From assembly GCF_000614105.1 (NCBI RefSeq), contig NZ_BAKH01000017.1, forward strand, positions 1-44,110: a stretch of 44,110 nucleotides of DNA. Reading direction: 5' to 3'. Numbering within the stretch: position 1 is the first letter of the stretch; each line of letters starts with the position of its first letter. A program made the translations under genes and the position numbers. This stretch comes from Prevotella micans DSM 21469 = JCM 16134. GTDB lineage: Bacteria; Bacteroidota; Bacteroidia; Bacteroidales; Bacteroidaceae. The notes under the pieces were generated by a model that was not told the DNA's origin, did no database searches, and saw only the letters and a list, made by a program, of their open reading frames with translations. Positions 19,093 to 27,619 of this stretch are shown piece by piece.

Positions 19093-19758
19093 TTAGCTCT
19101 CTCTGAAAGCTTTCTTGGCTGCCTTGCCTGCGCGATTCACGTTGCGGGCAAATTTGCGACTGCCTTGTCCCACACCTTTGCCTACTTTCTTAAAGAATTG
19201 ACCAGCCGATTTCACTTTACGCGAAACAAACTGACCGGTTCCGGAGGCAGCTTCACTTAAACCATCTTTGATTTGCTTGGCTTCAGATTGCCGACTGCAG
19301 TTTGTTTGCTTATCACATTGTGTACCATTCTGCCTGTCGCATGCCTTAGTATTCTGACAGTTGGCGTTTTGCTTATCACATTGTACACCATTCTGCTTAT
19401 CGCATGCCCTAGTATTCTGACAGTTGGTATTTTGCTTATCACACTGTACACCATTCTGCCTGTCGCATGCCTTAGTATTCTGACAGTTGGCGTTTTGCTT
19501 ATCACACTGCGCGCCATTTTGCTTGTCACATGCCTTACCTTTCTGGCAATTGGTGTTTTGCTTATCACACTGCGCGCCATTTTGCTTGTCACATGCCTTA
19601 TCATTCTGGCAATTGACCTTCTGCTTATCGCAACATTCTTTTGTTTCAGTTTTCGAACAATTGCTCTTCGCGCAGCTTGTGGCGTTGGTTTGCGCATTCA
19701 TCACTGCTGAAAAACTCAATGCAACCATCAGTAGGGCTGCTCTCATTACCTGTTTCAT
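19093..19758 (-). CDS. Exported Cys-rich protein with five 21-residue repeats and a cationic tail
   Basis: No family recognised. A signal peptide (MKQVMRAALLMVALSFSAVMNAQ) is followed by a Cys/Lys/Gln/Asn-rich region in which a 21-residue unit, CDKQNGAQCDKQNTNCQKGK plus one residue, is repeated about five times with small changes. At DNA level the period is exactly 63 bp (GCTTATC on the plus strand at 19308, 19371, 19434, 19497, 19560 and 19623). The last 55 residues change character: no Cys, many Lys/Arg/Gly, with amphipathic-looking segments such as GQFFKKVGKGVGQGSRKFAR. The regular Cys pairs could bind metal or form disulfides once exported. Located downstream of two glycosyltransferase genes, with a 54-bp gap. 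The opposite-strand hydrophobic frame is a mirror of the repeats, not a gene. Confidence 0.75.
   Translation of the reverse strand: MKQVMRAALLMVALSFSAVMNAQTNATSCAKSNCSKTETKECCDKQKVNCQNDKACDKQNGAQCDKQNTNCQKGKACDKQNGAQCDKQNANCQNTKACDRQNGVQCDKQNTNCQNTRACDKQNGVQCDKQNANCQNTKACDRQNGTQCDKQTNCSRQSEAKQIKDGLSEAASGTGQFVSRKVKSAGQFFKKVGKGVGQGSRKFARNVNRAGKAAKKAFRES
19308..19629. repeat. 63-bp tandem repeat inside the Cys-rich gene
   Basis: Five near-identical 63-bp units, in frame (21 codons), so gain or loss of a unit would keep the protein in frame. Confidence 0.85.
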
Positions 19759-19812
19759 TGTTTCAATCTTTTTTTTACGTTAAACATTTGAAGATTTCGG
19801 AAGCCAATGCAC

Positions 19813-20601
19813 TTATGCTCGCCTCCGTATTATTTTTCTAATCACGAACCAGAGATGGAACATCAGCGTTACAGGCATTCCATAGTGCCGGTTCATTATT
19901 TTGAAGCGTTCTTTGAGAGATTCTTTGTGGTGGATGGTGGTCTGGCCTTCCTGCATGTAGTTTGCTACGACGGCATGTATGTTTCTCAGCAGGAGATGGC
20001 GACGCTGTCCTTCTTTCATGATTTTGATACACCAATCCACGTCGGCCGAGTATCTATATTCGGTGTCGAATGGAATCTCGCGGGCTATGTCAGTACGGGC
20101 GTAGAAGGCTTGATGACAAACCAGCATTCCGTGCCTGAACGATTTCCACGTTAGCTGCTCGGGAGGAGAGAGTGGACGATGATAGAGAAAGTTACCTTTC
20201 GCGTCGATGATGTCGGTATTGCCGAACAGCACAGCAGGAAGGTCTTCGCCATCGCCTGCTTCAGCTGCGAGCATAACGTGTTCGAGAGTATCGTTTTCGG
20301 GCAAACTGTCGCCTGCATTGAGGAACACTATATAATCGCCCTGTGCTTTGTTGAGTGCTTTGTTCATGGCGAAATATATTCCATCATCGGGCTCGCTGGT
20401 TATTTTGATTTCGTGTCCATTATCGTTTTCGTCCGACAGTTTCTTATAGTCTTCGGCTATCCGGAGGGTGTCGTCGGTCGATGCTCCATCGATGATAAGG
20501 TGTTCGATGTGCGGATAGTCTTGTTGCAACACGCTATTGAGCGTTGGCTGCAGCACTTTCTGAGCGTTATAGGTTATGGTGACGATTGAAAATGTGATCA
20601 T
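19813..20601 (-). CDS. Glycosyltransferase family 2
   Basis: 262-residue cytosolic/membrane-associated transferase using a nucleotide sugar. The GT-A fold signature is clear: FSIVTITYNAQKVLQPTLNS at the N-terminus, the nucleotide-binding IDGASTDDT, SEPDDGIYFAMNKALNKAQG, and FLNAGDSLPE in the position of the metal-binding motif. The C-terminal end is basic (IRKIIRRRA) and may contact the membrane. The start overlaps the stop of the upstream glycosyltransferase by four bases (ATGA), indicating translational coupling. It probably builds a surface polysaccharide or glycan; donor and acceptor unknown. Confidence 0.9.
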   Translation of the reverse strand: MITFSIVTITYNAQKVLQPTLNSVLQQDYPHIEHLIIDGASTDDTLRIAEDYKKLSDENDNGHEIKITSEPDDGIYFAMNKALNKAQGDYIVFLNAGDSLPENDTLEHVMLAAEAGDGEDLPAVLFGNTDIIDAKGNFLYHRPLSPPEQLTWKSFRHGMLVCHQAFYARTDIAREIPFDTEYRYSADVDWCIKIMKEGQRRHLLLRNIHAVVANYMQEGQTTIHHKESLKERFKIMNRHYGMPVTLMFHLWFVIRKIIRRRA

Positions 20602-21872
20602 TTCGACTTGTTTTTCTTGGTTATTGCCTGATAATATACCTCGATGTATTGCTTTGCAACGGACTGTTGCGAGTAGTTTCTATGTACTTTCTGCAGAGCT
20701 TCCCGAGATAGTTCAGCGTAGTTGGCCTCGTTGAGAACCCAATCCATTCCCTGTGCCAAATCGTTTGTATCGCGTTCTCGGGCAACGTATCCGTTAACGC
20801 GATGGTCTATCATTTCAGGGATGCCTCCAACCTCGAAACCCACGCATGGAACGCCACATGCCATCGCCTCCATTATAGTGTTCGGCAGATTATCCTCGAG
20901 CGACGGCAAAACGAACACATCGGCAGCGTTGTAAACGTTTATTATCTGCCGAATATCTGAAACATATCCCAGCAAATGTGTAGGCAGAGCAAGTTGTTCA
21001 GCGAGCTGTTCGGCATCCGAACCGAGTATGGCTATCGTAATGTTTTGCTTCATTTCGGGATGCCGAGCTACCAGCTGTCCGATAGCTTTGATGAAATAGT
21101 CGATACCTTTCCGCTTATCGGTAACCCGTTGCGAGACGAAGAGAATTATTTTGTTCTTCTCAGGCAGTCCGAGCATTTTGCGCGCCATCAGTTTATTTTG
21201 CGGTTTAAACACCTCGGTGTCTATCGGATTTGGGATGCTCGTAACCGTTTGTCCCTTGAGCAACGAACTCTGCCGTGCCTGTTCGCCAAGCCATTTGCTA
21301 CATGTTACGAAGCTGATTTGATTTCCGTCCAGCGCCTTCTTCTTTCGCCGCCATACAACTTCCGACAGGTCGTTTGCATGACCGCCGCCGGGCAGTAGCA
21401 TACAGTTTCCGCACCGGTTCATGAACCCCTCGCAGCCATGTGCATAATGGCAAATCGAACTCGCCGGCCACAGGTCGTGCATCGTCCACACAACCGGCTT
21501 GCCCGATTCGAGGATTCGCCTTATCCCTCCAATCGACAGCATCCCCTGGTTTATCCACGAAAGATGAATCAAGTCGGCCTCCCGAAATTCGACAAGCTTC
21601 GTTATGTCGGTTCCGACGTTGGCGATGTCTAATTCAAAAAGATGCCGGCGCGAGAAATTCAGTTTGCAGAAGATGCACCATCTTTCCCACAGTTTGCTCC
21701 ATTTCGTTTTGAGAGTTCTCGGCAGTTCGATAACGGTTGAGTCGTCCACGGTTTTGTCGCGCACGAGCATCCGCGCCTCCACGCCATTGTTGTTGAGTGC
21801 ATCTTTGAGTCGGTTGGCCGCCAATGCAGCCCCTCCGGTTTTCTGACTTGTATTGATGATTAGAACTCTCAT
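20598..21872 (-). CDS. Glycosyltransferase family 4 (GT-B fold)
   Basis: 424 residues from the ATG at 21872 (MRVLIINTSQKTGGAALAAN), chosen because the family starts with this strand and because a -7 box lies at 21891-21898; the upstream ATG at 21953 would lie before it. Motifs: the glycine loop TGGAALAANRL, VVWTMHDLWPASSICHYAHG, then the C-terminal donor domain IILFVSQRVTDKRKGIDYFI and the E-x7-E type element EAMACGVPCVGFEVGGIPE. A Cys-rich stretch near residue 130-150 (CHYAHGC...RCGNC) is seen in many Bacteroidetes members. Forms an operon with the family 2 transferase. Confidence 0.9.
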   Translation of the reverse strand: MRVLIINTSQKTGGAALAANRLKDALNNNGVEARMLVRDKTVDDSTVIELPRTLKTKWSKLWERWCIFCKLNFSRRHLFELDIANVGTDITKLVEFREADLIHLSWINQGMLSIGGIRRILESGKPVVWTMHDLWPASSICHYAHGCEGFMNRCGNCMLLPGGGHANDLSEVVWRRKKKALDGNQISFVTCSKWLGEQARQSSLLKGQTVTSIPNPIDTEVFKPQNKLMARKMLGLPEKNKIILFVSQRVTDKRKGIDYFIKAIGQLVARHPEMKQNITIAILGSDAEQLAEQLALPTHLLGYVSDIRQIINVYNAADVFVLPSLEDNLPNTIMEAMACGVPCVGFEVGGIPEMIDHRVNGYVARERDTNDLAQGMDWVLNEANYAELSREALQKVHRNYSQQSVAKQYIEVYYQAITKKNKSK

Positions 21873-21890
21873 TACTTGTTTTTCTGCGGG

Positions 21891-21898
21891 CAAAGATA
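21891..21898 (-). promoter_or_regulatory. -7 box of the glycosyltransferase operon
   Basis: TATCTTTG on the minus strand, a full match to TAnnTTTG, 18 bases upstream of the preferred start and just beyond the stop of the upstream gene. Confidence 0.5.
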
Positions 21899-21906
21899 GA
21901 ACGATT

Positions 21907-22974
21907 TTATGGAATGCCGCCCGTTGCATCCGGTCCATCGCGCCCCTCTCCATAGGACGTCATCTCTTCTCCCGACTCGTCATATAATTCGTCGCCGGGC
22001 GATATTCTCTCTCTCGGTCTATCGTAATATCCGCCGTCAGATGGTGATACTTCCGCCCCCTTTGCAACCAATTTCGAGGAAGAAGAATCTACCATTTGGG
22101 CCGATGCATTCAACTCTCCAGACGCCAACGAGTCCGATTCTGAATCATTTTCCGATGAATCCACATCCGAAGATGCCAACGAAGTCGAATCCGAATCGAG
22201 CTCATCTGCATCCGATTCCGCCTTCTTTCGCGCCCGTCTTTTCTGCGCTATACTTTCATTATAGCTCCGTCTGAAATCGCCCACAAGCTGGTTAATCTCA
22301 TCCACCAACGCCTCAATCGACTGCCGTTCTGCCTCGGTCTCGGCAAATGCGTGGGCCGCCGCAATCTTATTCAAAACGAACGCATAAACCTCATCCATCA
22401 TCGGCCGAACCTTATACGTGGCCGTGTACAATTTTCTGGCGTCCGCTCGATGAAGCCACGCTGCATCGTACTCCCGACTCACCTTTTCCAGATCATCGAC
22501 CGCCACCTTTATTCCAAGCCGTTTCAAATCGGCCTCTTTCTCGCGGAAAGCCGACACCATGCTACAAATCATAGAACTTTTATGTTCACGACCTCGAGCC
22601 TGCAAGCCCCTAAACCGACGCACAATGACCTTCAGTCGCTCGGCCGAATCACGAATCTCAAGACTTCGCGAACCACACTGCGTACGAATCACATTGAAAA
22701 TATAAGTCACCAGCTCCACCCTCTGCGCATCGAGCGTTCCCAACTTCTGAGTAAGCATAACGGTGTTCGTCTTTGGCCCCGTTATCATTGCCATATCAAT
22801 GAGCCTCCGCCACTCGGCCATCACCTCATCGCTTATGTGCAGACGAGCGCGATCAATTCCCCCAATGAAATCATACATGCGATCGTGAAACGCGATGTAG
22901 TATCCATTGGTAAACTTAGAGCTGTGACTGCCTCGAAACTTAACCTTCTTCGGTAATTCAATTGTCATTCCCAT
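21907..22974 (-). CDS. DUF6261-like protein with Ser/Asp-rich low-complexity tail
   Basis: 355 residues. The first about 245 look alpha-helical and soluble (KFTNGYYIAFHDRMYDFIGG, then helices with EVMAEWRRLIDMAMI and LGTLDAQRVELVTYIFNVIR), which resembles the DUF6261 family of Bacteroidetes from memory; this was not checked by search. After a basic segment (QKRRARKKAE) the last about 100 residues are almost only Ser, Asp, Glu and Ala, with no predicted structure. No signal peptide is seen. It lies upstream of the glycosyltransferase pair, same strand, but the pair has its own -7 box. Function unknown. Confidence 0.75.
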   Translation of the reverse strand: MGMTIELPKKVKFRGSHSSKFTNGYYIAFHDRMYDFIGGIDRARLHISDEVMAEWRRLIDMAMITGPKTNTVMLTQKLGTLDAQRVELVTYIFNVIRTQCGSRSLEIRDSAERLKVIVRRFRGLQARGREHKSSMICSMVSAFREKEADLKRLGIKVAVDDLEKVSREYDAAWLHRADARKLYTATYKVRPMMDEVYAFVLNKIAAAHAFAETEAERQSIEALVDEINQLVGDFRRSYNESIAQKRRARKKAESDADELDSDSTSLASSDVDSSENDSESDSLASGELNASAQMVDSSSSKLVAKGAEVSPSDGGYYDRPRERISPGDELYDESGEEMTSYGEGRDGPDATGGIP

Positions 22975-23159
22975 ATCACCTACTGTTTAATTATCCGAAA
23001 CGCATCTATTTTACCACTCCGAAAGTCATCCGCCCCTTCGTCACGTTTCGTTTCTGGACTGCAAGTTAATCATTTTCTTTTTCATTGCGTTACTGAAGTA
23101 TTCATTTTACAATTATTATTATTTTATTTATAACTATAAACACTAGATTATATTAAAAT

Positions 23160-23560
23160 ATCTTTTCCGGAAAGTACTGAAATATCCAATTATATAAAAA
23201 CAATACTTACAGAAATTCCGTAAAGACTATTTTGCTATAAAATAGTCTTTCAGCATATTCCATAAATATATTTTTATTACAAAACAACATTTCAGTATAT
23301 TCCGTAAATAATATATATTAAAGATAATCCTTACGGAATCTATTGAAAATATATTTTAAACCAATACAGTAAATAAATAATATCTTGAATAAATGATTTA
23401 ATCAAAAATCATTCTTCAAGAATATACTCGAAATGTATTTATATCTAAAATAATAATTATGGTATATCCTGAAGATATGATTTAAATCAAAAAAGTATTT
23501 CTGTAATTTACGTAAAACATATTCTAATATGATACTATATTCTAGTAAGATATAGAAATA
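23160..23560. repeat. AT-rich, degenerate 41-42-bp periodic array
   Basis: Unusually AT-rich DNA in an otherwise mid-GC window. Related blocks recur every 41-42 bp: CAGAAATTCC 23210, CAGCATATTCC 23251, CAGTATATTCC 23293, then TCTATTGAAAATATATTTTA 23339, TATCTTGAATAAATGATTTA 23381, TATACTCGAAATGTATTTAT 23423, TATCCTGAAGATATGATTTA 23465. TTCCGTAA and its complement TTACGGAA alternate, and a 10-bp hairpin AGACTATTTT / AAAATAGTCT lies at 23224-23248. No gene is seen from 22975 to 23934. Confidence 0.65.
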
Positions 23561-23825
23561 ATATTTTAAAGTAATATAGTTATTAAGTAATCTACTGAAT
23601 AATATATAAAAGACTGATGGGTGTGACACACACACTTATTAGACTTACACCAATACTTTGCAACTGCAAAAACACTCCTACTCATCCAATAACCCACACA
23701 GCTAAATTTCAAAACACACATGTATCAAACATGCCAAACCATATCTTATGTGAGTTCTATATAAAATAAACTCAGACCAGAACGTGCCACTCTCCAATTC
23801 CTGCCAACTTGAGCGATAGATAACC

Positions 23826-23891
23826 TGCATGTAGGGACAGACCCCGTGTATGTTCGATACACACGCCAACTCGGTCTACCGACCGTATAAC
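23826..23891. repeat. Partial, degenerate copy of the MITE-like palindrome
   Basis: GCATGTAGGGACAGACCCCG followed by an altered arm and CAACTCGGTCTACCGACCGTAT, as in the centre of the full elements. The right half is missing; the copy ends next to the tRNA-Cys terminator. Confidence 0.7.
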
Positions 23892-23892
23892 A

Positions 23893-23928
23893 AAAGAGAG
23901 CATATTGGAAAACCAATATGCTCTCTTT
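23893..23928 (-). terminator. Perfect 16-bp hairpin downstream of tRNA-Cys
   Basis: AAAGAGAGCATATTGG / CCAATATGCTCTCTTT with an AAAA loop; on the minus strand it begins 7 bases beyond the tRNA and ends in CTTTTG. It probably ends the tRNA transcript. Confidence 0.75.
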
Positions 23929-23934
23929 GAGAAG

Positions 23935-24005
23935 AGGTGCCTAGCGGAATCGAACCGCTCTACACGGTTTTGCAGACCGTTACCTAACCTCCCGGCCCAG
24001 GCACC
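23935..24005 (-). tRNA. tRNA-Cys (anticodon GCA)
   Basis: 71-nt cloverleaf on the minus strand: acceptor stem GGTGCCT/AGGCACC, D arm with GGTTAGGT-type loop, anticodon arm ACGGT-CTGCAAA-ACCGT giving anticodon GCA, T arm AGCGG-TTCGATT-CCGCT, and discriminator U as expected for Cys. The 3' CCA is not encoded. Confidence 0.95.
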
Positions 24006-24060
24006 ATGTTTATAAGAAATTATGTGAAGATGTCTTTCACGGGTTCCCTATGAACGAATG

Positions 24061-24068
24061 CAAAAGTA
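24061..24068 (-). promoter_or_regulatory. -7 box upstream of tRNA-Cys
   Basis: TACTTTTG on the minus strand, 56 bases before the mature 5' end. No good -33 element seen. Confidence 0.4.
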
Positions 24069-24098
24069 AGAACTAAAATCAGCTTCCACAAGCTTTCA

Positions 24099-24287
24099 TC
24101 AGATTTTGTGGTGACAAGCGGGCTTCATCATCCCCGTTCGATGCTGGTTTTTGAGCAATTCCTTACGCATGGAACAGCCTGTACATCCGTGACATGGATT
24201 GTTGTTTGTGAATGTTTGTCGGAGTCTGCGGATGACGTATATCATAGCCATCAGCAGCACGACACCGATGAAAATGTACTGCCACAT
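24099..24287 (-). CDS. FeoB-associated Cys-rich membrane protein
   Basis: 62 residues. One N-terminal transmembrane helix (YIFIGVVLLMAMIYVI) is followed by a basic stretch and a Cys-rich part CHGCTGCSM with a further C near the end (KPACHHK). This arrangement matches the small protein family often encoded next to the ferrous-iron transporter FeoB. No feoA or feoB gene is in this window, so the association with iron uptake is by family only. It starts 18 bases after the DUF1232-like gene ends. Confidence 0.75.
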   Translation of the reverse strand: MWQYIFIGVVLLMAMIYVIRRLRQTFTNNNPCHGCTGCSMRKELLKNQHRTGMMKPACHHKI

Positions 24288-24305
24288 AGAAAAAGAGGGG
24301 AGTTA

Positions 24306-24715
24306 TTAAACCGGGGTATCAGATGGATCTTCTGTGAAAAGGTTACCGATTACGGCTTTTGCTTCGTCTTCGTCGAACCAGGCAGTGAGTTTGTCGTAAG
24401 CTTTCTTTTTGATGTCTTCGCTCACGTCGCCCCATATTTTATGCAGAACATAGATGAGCACGGCTAAATCGTCACCGAGTCCGGCAATTGGGATTGCGTC
24501 GGGCATCACGTCGAGCGGAGAGATGAGATAGCTAGGGCGCCGATGATGATAGCCTTGTCTTTGACCGACACTTTGTCGCTCTCGAGTGTGTAGTATAAGA
24601 TGAGCGCTGCATAAACGAGCTTTGCTCCGGCCCGCTTGGCTATTCGTTGAATCTTGTCGATGAATGCTTTTTGCGAGAACTTACTCTTGTACTGTTGAAA
24701 ATCGGGTAGTTCCAT
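24306..24715 (-). pseudogene. DUF1232/YkvA-family membrane protein, frame broken once
   Basis: The first frame (from 24715) covers a basic N-terminal region and YAALILYYTLESDKVSVKDK, ending wrongly in LAISSLRST. The other frame continues from VMPDAIPIAGLGDDLAVLIY to DPSDTPV. One missing base near 24529-24536 separates them; restoring it gives GYLISPLDVMPDAIPIAGLG, the hallmark of DUF1232 proteins (ISPIDLIPDFIP-like). The repaired protein would have about 136 residues and one or two membrane helices. Function unknown. Gap to the upstream hypothetical gene is 39 bases. Confidence 0.82.
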
Positions 24716-24754
24716 AGTTTATGAATTTTAATTGTGTGATGTATTGTTTTGTTT

Positions 24755-25180
24755 TCAGAAAGCCAGCACCTTGTCTACATAGTCCTTAGCCTGTGGGTAG
24801 TCGCGGTTGACGTTTCTTATTCGGTTACGCACGAGGAATTTCATCAACACTCGATAGACAACAAATAGTACAATACCTATTCCAATGGCCAGTAGAACAT
24901 TGAGAAATCCTTCAAAAGGAAGCTTCTCTTCAGGAAACGCCGAGATAACAAGGATGGGTAATGAAAGGAGTATTCCTGCGACGGTGTATCTGGAACGCTC
25001 CGTGCCCTCACTGTCGAGTGCAGCTTGATAGTAAAAAAGGTAGTCGGCGAGCTCCTGTTCATCCATTTCTGTAGGCATCTGTGGGAAACCGGGCTCATCG
25101 TTGTGATTTCTGATTTTATTTTCAACCCTGTGCTGGAAATCGTCAAGGGTTGTAACATAGCGTTCTTCCAAATCTTTCAT
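24755..25180 (-). CDS. Hypothetical two-helix membrane protein
   Basis: 141 residues, no family recognised. A charged N-terminal half of about 65 residues (QMPTEMDEQELADYLFYYQA) precedes two hydrophobic helices (YTVAGILLSLPILVISAF and FLNVLLAIGIGIVLFVVYRV) and a basic tail ending DYVDKVLAF. Both ends are probably cytosolic. First gene of a small unit with the DUF1232-like and FeoB-associated genes. Start codon at 25180 gives the only sensible N-terminus. Confidence 0.7.
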   Translation of the reverse strand: MKDLEERYVTTLDDFQHRVENKIRNHNDEPGFPQMPTEMDEQELADYLFYYQAALDSEGTERSRYTVAGILLSLPILVISAFPEEKLPFEGFLNVLLAIGIGIVLFVVYRVLMKFLVRNRIRNVNRDYPQAKDYVDKVLAF

Positions 25181-25249
25181 TATTTACGAGTGTTTGATTT
25201 ATCACCATTTCTCCCCTGCCGAATGATTGGCAGGGGAGGTTGGTGAACT

Positions 25250-25256
25250 AAAAAAA
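25250..25256 (-). terminator. T-run terminating rnpB
   Basis: Seven T on the minus strand directly after the P1 helix. A further 10-bp hairpin (CTCCCCTGCC/GGCAGGGGAG, 25211-25238) follows downstream and may back it up. Confidence 0.6.
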
Positions 25257-25652
25257 GAGCAGTGTTCCTATAAGCCGGGTTCTGTTTCTTTCTCTTACGA
25301 GGAAGATGCCTGTCATTTATCTAGCCACCAGGTTGCCCTAGATGGTCAATAGCATTCTACCCTCCGTTGTGACAGTGCTCAGGCGGGTCGCCTTCAAACA
25401 ACGGTTTACATGAACTTACAGCTCCTGACTGGCACGGCCAAACGATCGCCCGTTTGCCGGTGGTCTCTTACACCGCCTTCTCATCCTTACTGCCTTTCAG
25501 CAGCGGTTCTTTTCTTCTGCCTACATCTATTGTCGCCAATAGCTTCCCTTTCGGAAGCAGGATACCCTATGCTGCCCGGACTTTCCTTTGATGAAAATAA
25601 TATTGATAACAAAAATCTAATCATCAACGACAGAGCCGGAACACTGCTTTTG
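25253..25652 (-). ncRNA. rnpB: RNase P RNA (bacterial type A-like)
   Basis: Catalytic RNA of RNase P, which removes 5' leaders from pre-tRNAs. On the minus strand the universal 5' signature GGAAAGTCCGGGCAGCATAG (around 25595-25570) and the 3' signature ACAGAACCCGGCTTATAG (around 25285-25270) are both present. The ends pair: AGCAGTGTTCC near 25647 with GGAACACTGCT near 25258, forming helix P1, followed by a run of seven T. A full promoter lies just upstream. Length about 400 nt. Confidence 0.95.
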
Positions 25653-25659
25653 AGGTTTG

Positions 25660-25691
25660 CAAAGATAGGGTTTACAAGAATAATGCCCAAA
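25660..25691 (-). promoter_or_regulatory. Promoter of rnpB, both elements present
   Basis: On the minus strand TTTG (25691-25688), 20 bases, then TATCTTTG (25667-25660): an exact match to TTTG-N19-21-TAnnTTTG. It places the transcript start at about 25653, in agreement with the P1 helix. Confidence 0.8.
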
Positions 25692-25820
25692 TACGCCCTT
25701 TGTACTTCCCTCTGTATAGGGCATTTCAATAAAACGAATGCAAATTTCAGGAGCAATCTAATTAAGGGCCGTTAAGCTGAAAATTTGAACTGTTAAATAC
25801 GAATAAAGAAAACCGACAGA

Positions 25821-25853
25821 TTGTCAGGAGCTGTTCTTTTGACTCTATTTTTG
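25821..25853 (+). promoter_or_regulatory. Promoter of the htrA/degQ-like gene
   Basis: TTG at 25821-25823 and TATTTTTG at 25846-25853, spacing 22. The -7 is a full match, the -33 weaker. The start codon is 80 bases further on. Confidence 0.55.
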
Positions 25854-25933
25854 CAACCGATTCAAGCAACAACTTGCCTGAATAGTAAGAATAGCTATCA
25901 TGGTTCAGGTTAACAAAAATCATCAATAACAAT

Positions 25934-27411
25934 TTGTTTAATATGAATAAGACATCAAAGTATCTAATCATTGCTCTGTGCGTCGTTGCACTGGCATTCT
26001 CAACAGGAGCTTTCATCAAAGTGTATGCAGCAAAGACTCCTGCAGCAATCCCCGGGCAGCCGGTCGATCTAACCTTCGCTGCCGAAAAAGCACTACCGGC
26101 AGTGGTGCACATCAAAAACACTCAGAATTCAAAGACACAGACCGTTGAAGTGCCCGACGATCCGTTCGGATTCTTCGACCCATTCGGATTCTTCGGAAAC
26201 CCGAATCAAGGTAACGGAGGAGGAACGCGCAGACAGCAAGTACAAACCCCCAAAAGAGAAGGAACTGGCAGCGGAGTAATTATCTCGACCGACGGTTACA
26301 TCGTAACGAATAATCATGTGGTAGATGGAGCCGACGAAATTACCGTGACCTTGAACGATAACCGCGAATTCTCGGCACGTGTCGTTGGAACCGATAAGAA
26401 AACCGACCTCGCCCTGCTCAAAGTCAATGCTAAGAATCTGCCAGCCCTACCAATCGGCGACTCCGACAAACTCAAAGTGGGAGAATGGGTCATTGCAGTT
26501 GGCAACCCGTATAATCTTAGCTCAACCGTGACCGCCGGAATCGTCAGCGCAAAATCGCGTGGACTCGGTGCATCGCAAGATGGTATTGAAAGCTTCATTC
26601 AAACCGACGCTGCCATAAACCCCGGTAACTCGGGCGGGCACTCGTAAATACACAAGGAGAACTCGTTGGAATCAATGCTATGCTCTATTCGCAAACAGGC
26701 TCGTATGCCGGCTACGGATTCGCCATTCCAACCGTCATTATGAACAAAGTTGTAGACGATATAAAGAAATATGGAAGCGTGCAACGCGTTATGCTAGGCA
26801 TTGAAGGTGGCGACGTGCTGAACTATATCAACGCGCAAAAAGAAAATGGTAAGGAAGCCGACCTAGGTACAAACGAAGGAGTGTATGTGGCCAAAGTGAA
26901 AGACGACACTAACGGCTCTGAGCTCGGACTGCAAACTGGCGACGTGATTATAAAGATCGACGGAAAGAAAGTAAGCAAAATGTCTGAACTCCAACAGGCT
27001 CTCAACAGCAAACGCCCGGGTGACAACGTTTCCATAACCTATCTAAGAAAGAAGAAAGAAATCACTAGAACCATAGCCCTCAAGAACGCTCAAGGAACAA
27101 CAAAACCGATTGAGCAAGCCGATATCGATGTCCTCGGCGGACAATTCCGCCCAGTGACCGATGCCCAGAAGCAGCAGCTCAACATCAACTATGGACTCGA
27201 GGTAATCAAAGTGAATAATGGCGCCCTCAAACGTTCGGGCATCAACCGCGGTTTCATAATCCAGCGCGCCAACGACGAAACGATAAACTCTATCGACGCT
27301 CTTCAGAAAGTGGTCAAAGTCGCATCTACAAGCAAAGACCCCGTACTCTACATCCAGGGCGTTTATCCAACAGGTAAGAAAGGTTATTTCGCAATTCAAC
27401 TCGTTGAGTAA
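25934..27411 (+). pseudogene. degQ: Periplasmic serine protease, HtrA/DegQ family, frame broken once at the active site
   Basis: Envelope protease/chaperone for misfolded proteins. An N-terminal helix ([19 protein letters not shown]) anchors or exports it. Catalytic His lies in NNHVVDG (about residue 128), Asp in DLALLKV (about 158), Ser in NPGNSGG (about 232). Directly after the Ser the frame fails (GGHS, stop); restoring one base near 26634-26641 continues as [20 protein letters not shown] and FAIPTVIMNKVVDDIK. Two PDZ domains follow (GVYVAKVKDDTNGSELGLQT; and YGLEVIKVNNGALKRSGINR). Intact length about 492, typical. All catalytic and PDZ parts are conserved, so an assembly indel is likely. 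Ends with its own terminator. Confidence 0.92.
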
Positions 27412-27436
27412 CTCTCTCCTCTGTTTAAATATTATC

Positions 27437-27492
27437 AAGCATCTCTACCTAACTTATCGTATCGAAAGTGAATAAAGGCAGAGATGCTTTTT
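27437..27492 (+). terminator. Terminator of the htrA/degQ-like gene
   Basis: AAGCATCTCT pairs with AGAGATGCTT across a 33-nt loop, followed by TTT-rich sequence, starting 26 bases past the stop. Confidence 0.65.
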
Positions 27493-27594
27493 GTGTTTTA
27501 GTCTTTAAATAAAGTTCGCTCAATGAACGCTCAGCCTACATATCTCGCAAGAGACTGTGGAAAGGGCTGCTTCTTTAGTTTATGTATTAATGTT

Positions 27595-27602
27595 TACCTT
27601 TG
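27595..27602 (+). promoter_or_regulatory. -7 box of the bamD-rpoZ-DUF4293 unit
   Basis: TACCTTTG, full match to TAnnTTTG, 18 bases before the bamD-like start codon. Confidence 0.55.
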
Positions 27603-27619
27603 CGCCGTAAACTTATGAT

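Noticed and set aside
19273..19710. Hydrophobic 145-codon frame opposite the Cys-rich gene
   Set aside because: It is the antisense of an in-frame 63-bp repeat; the minus-strand frame has a signal peptide and a terminator, so it is the real gene.
26630..26645. Programmed frameshift in the degQ-like gene
   Set aside because: No slippery heptamer or downstream structure is evident, and six similar one-base losses occur in unrelated genes, so a common technical cause is simpler.
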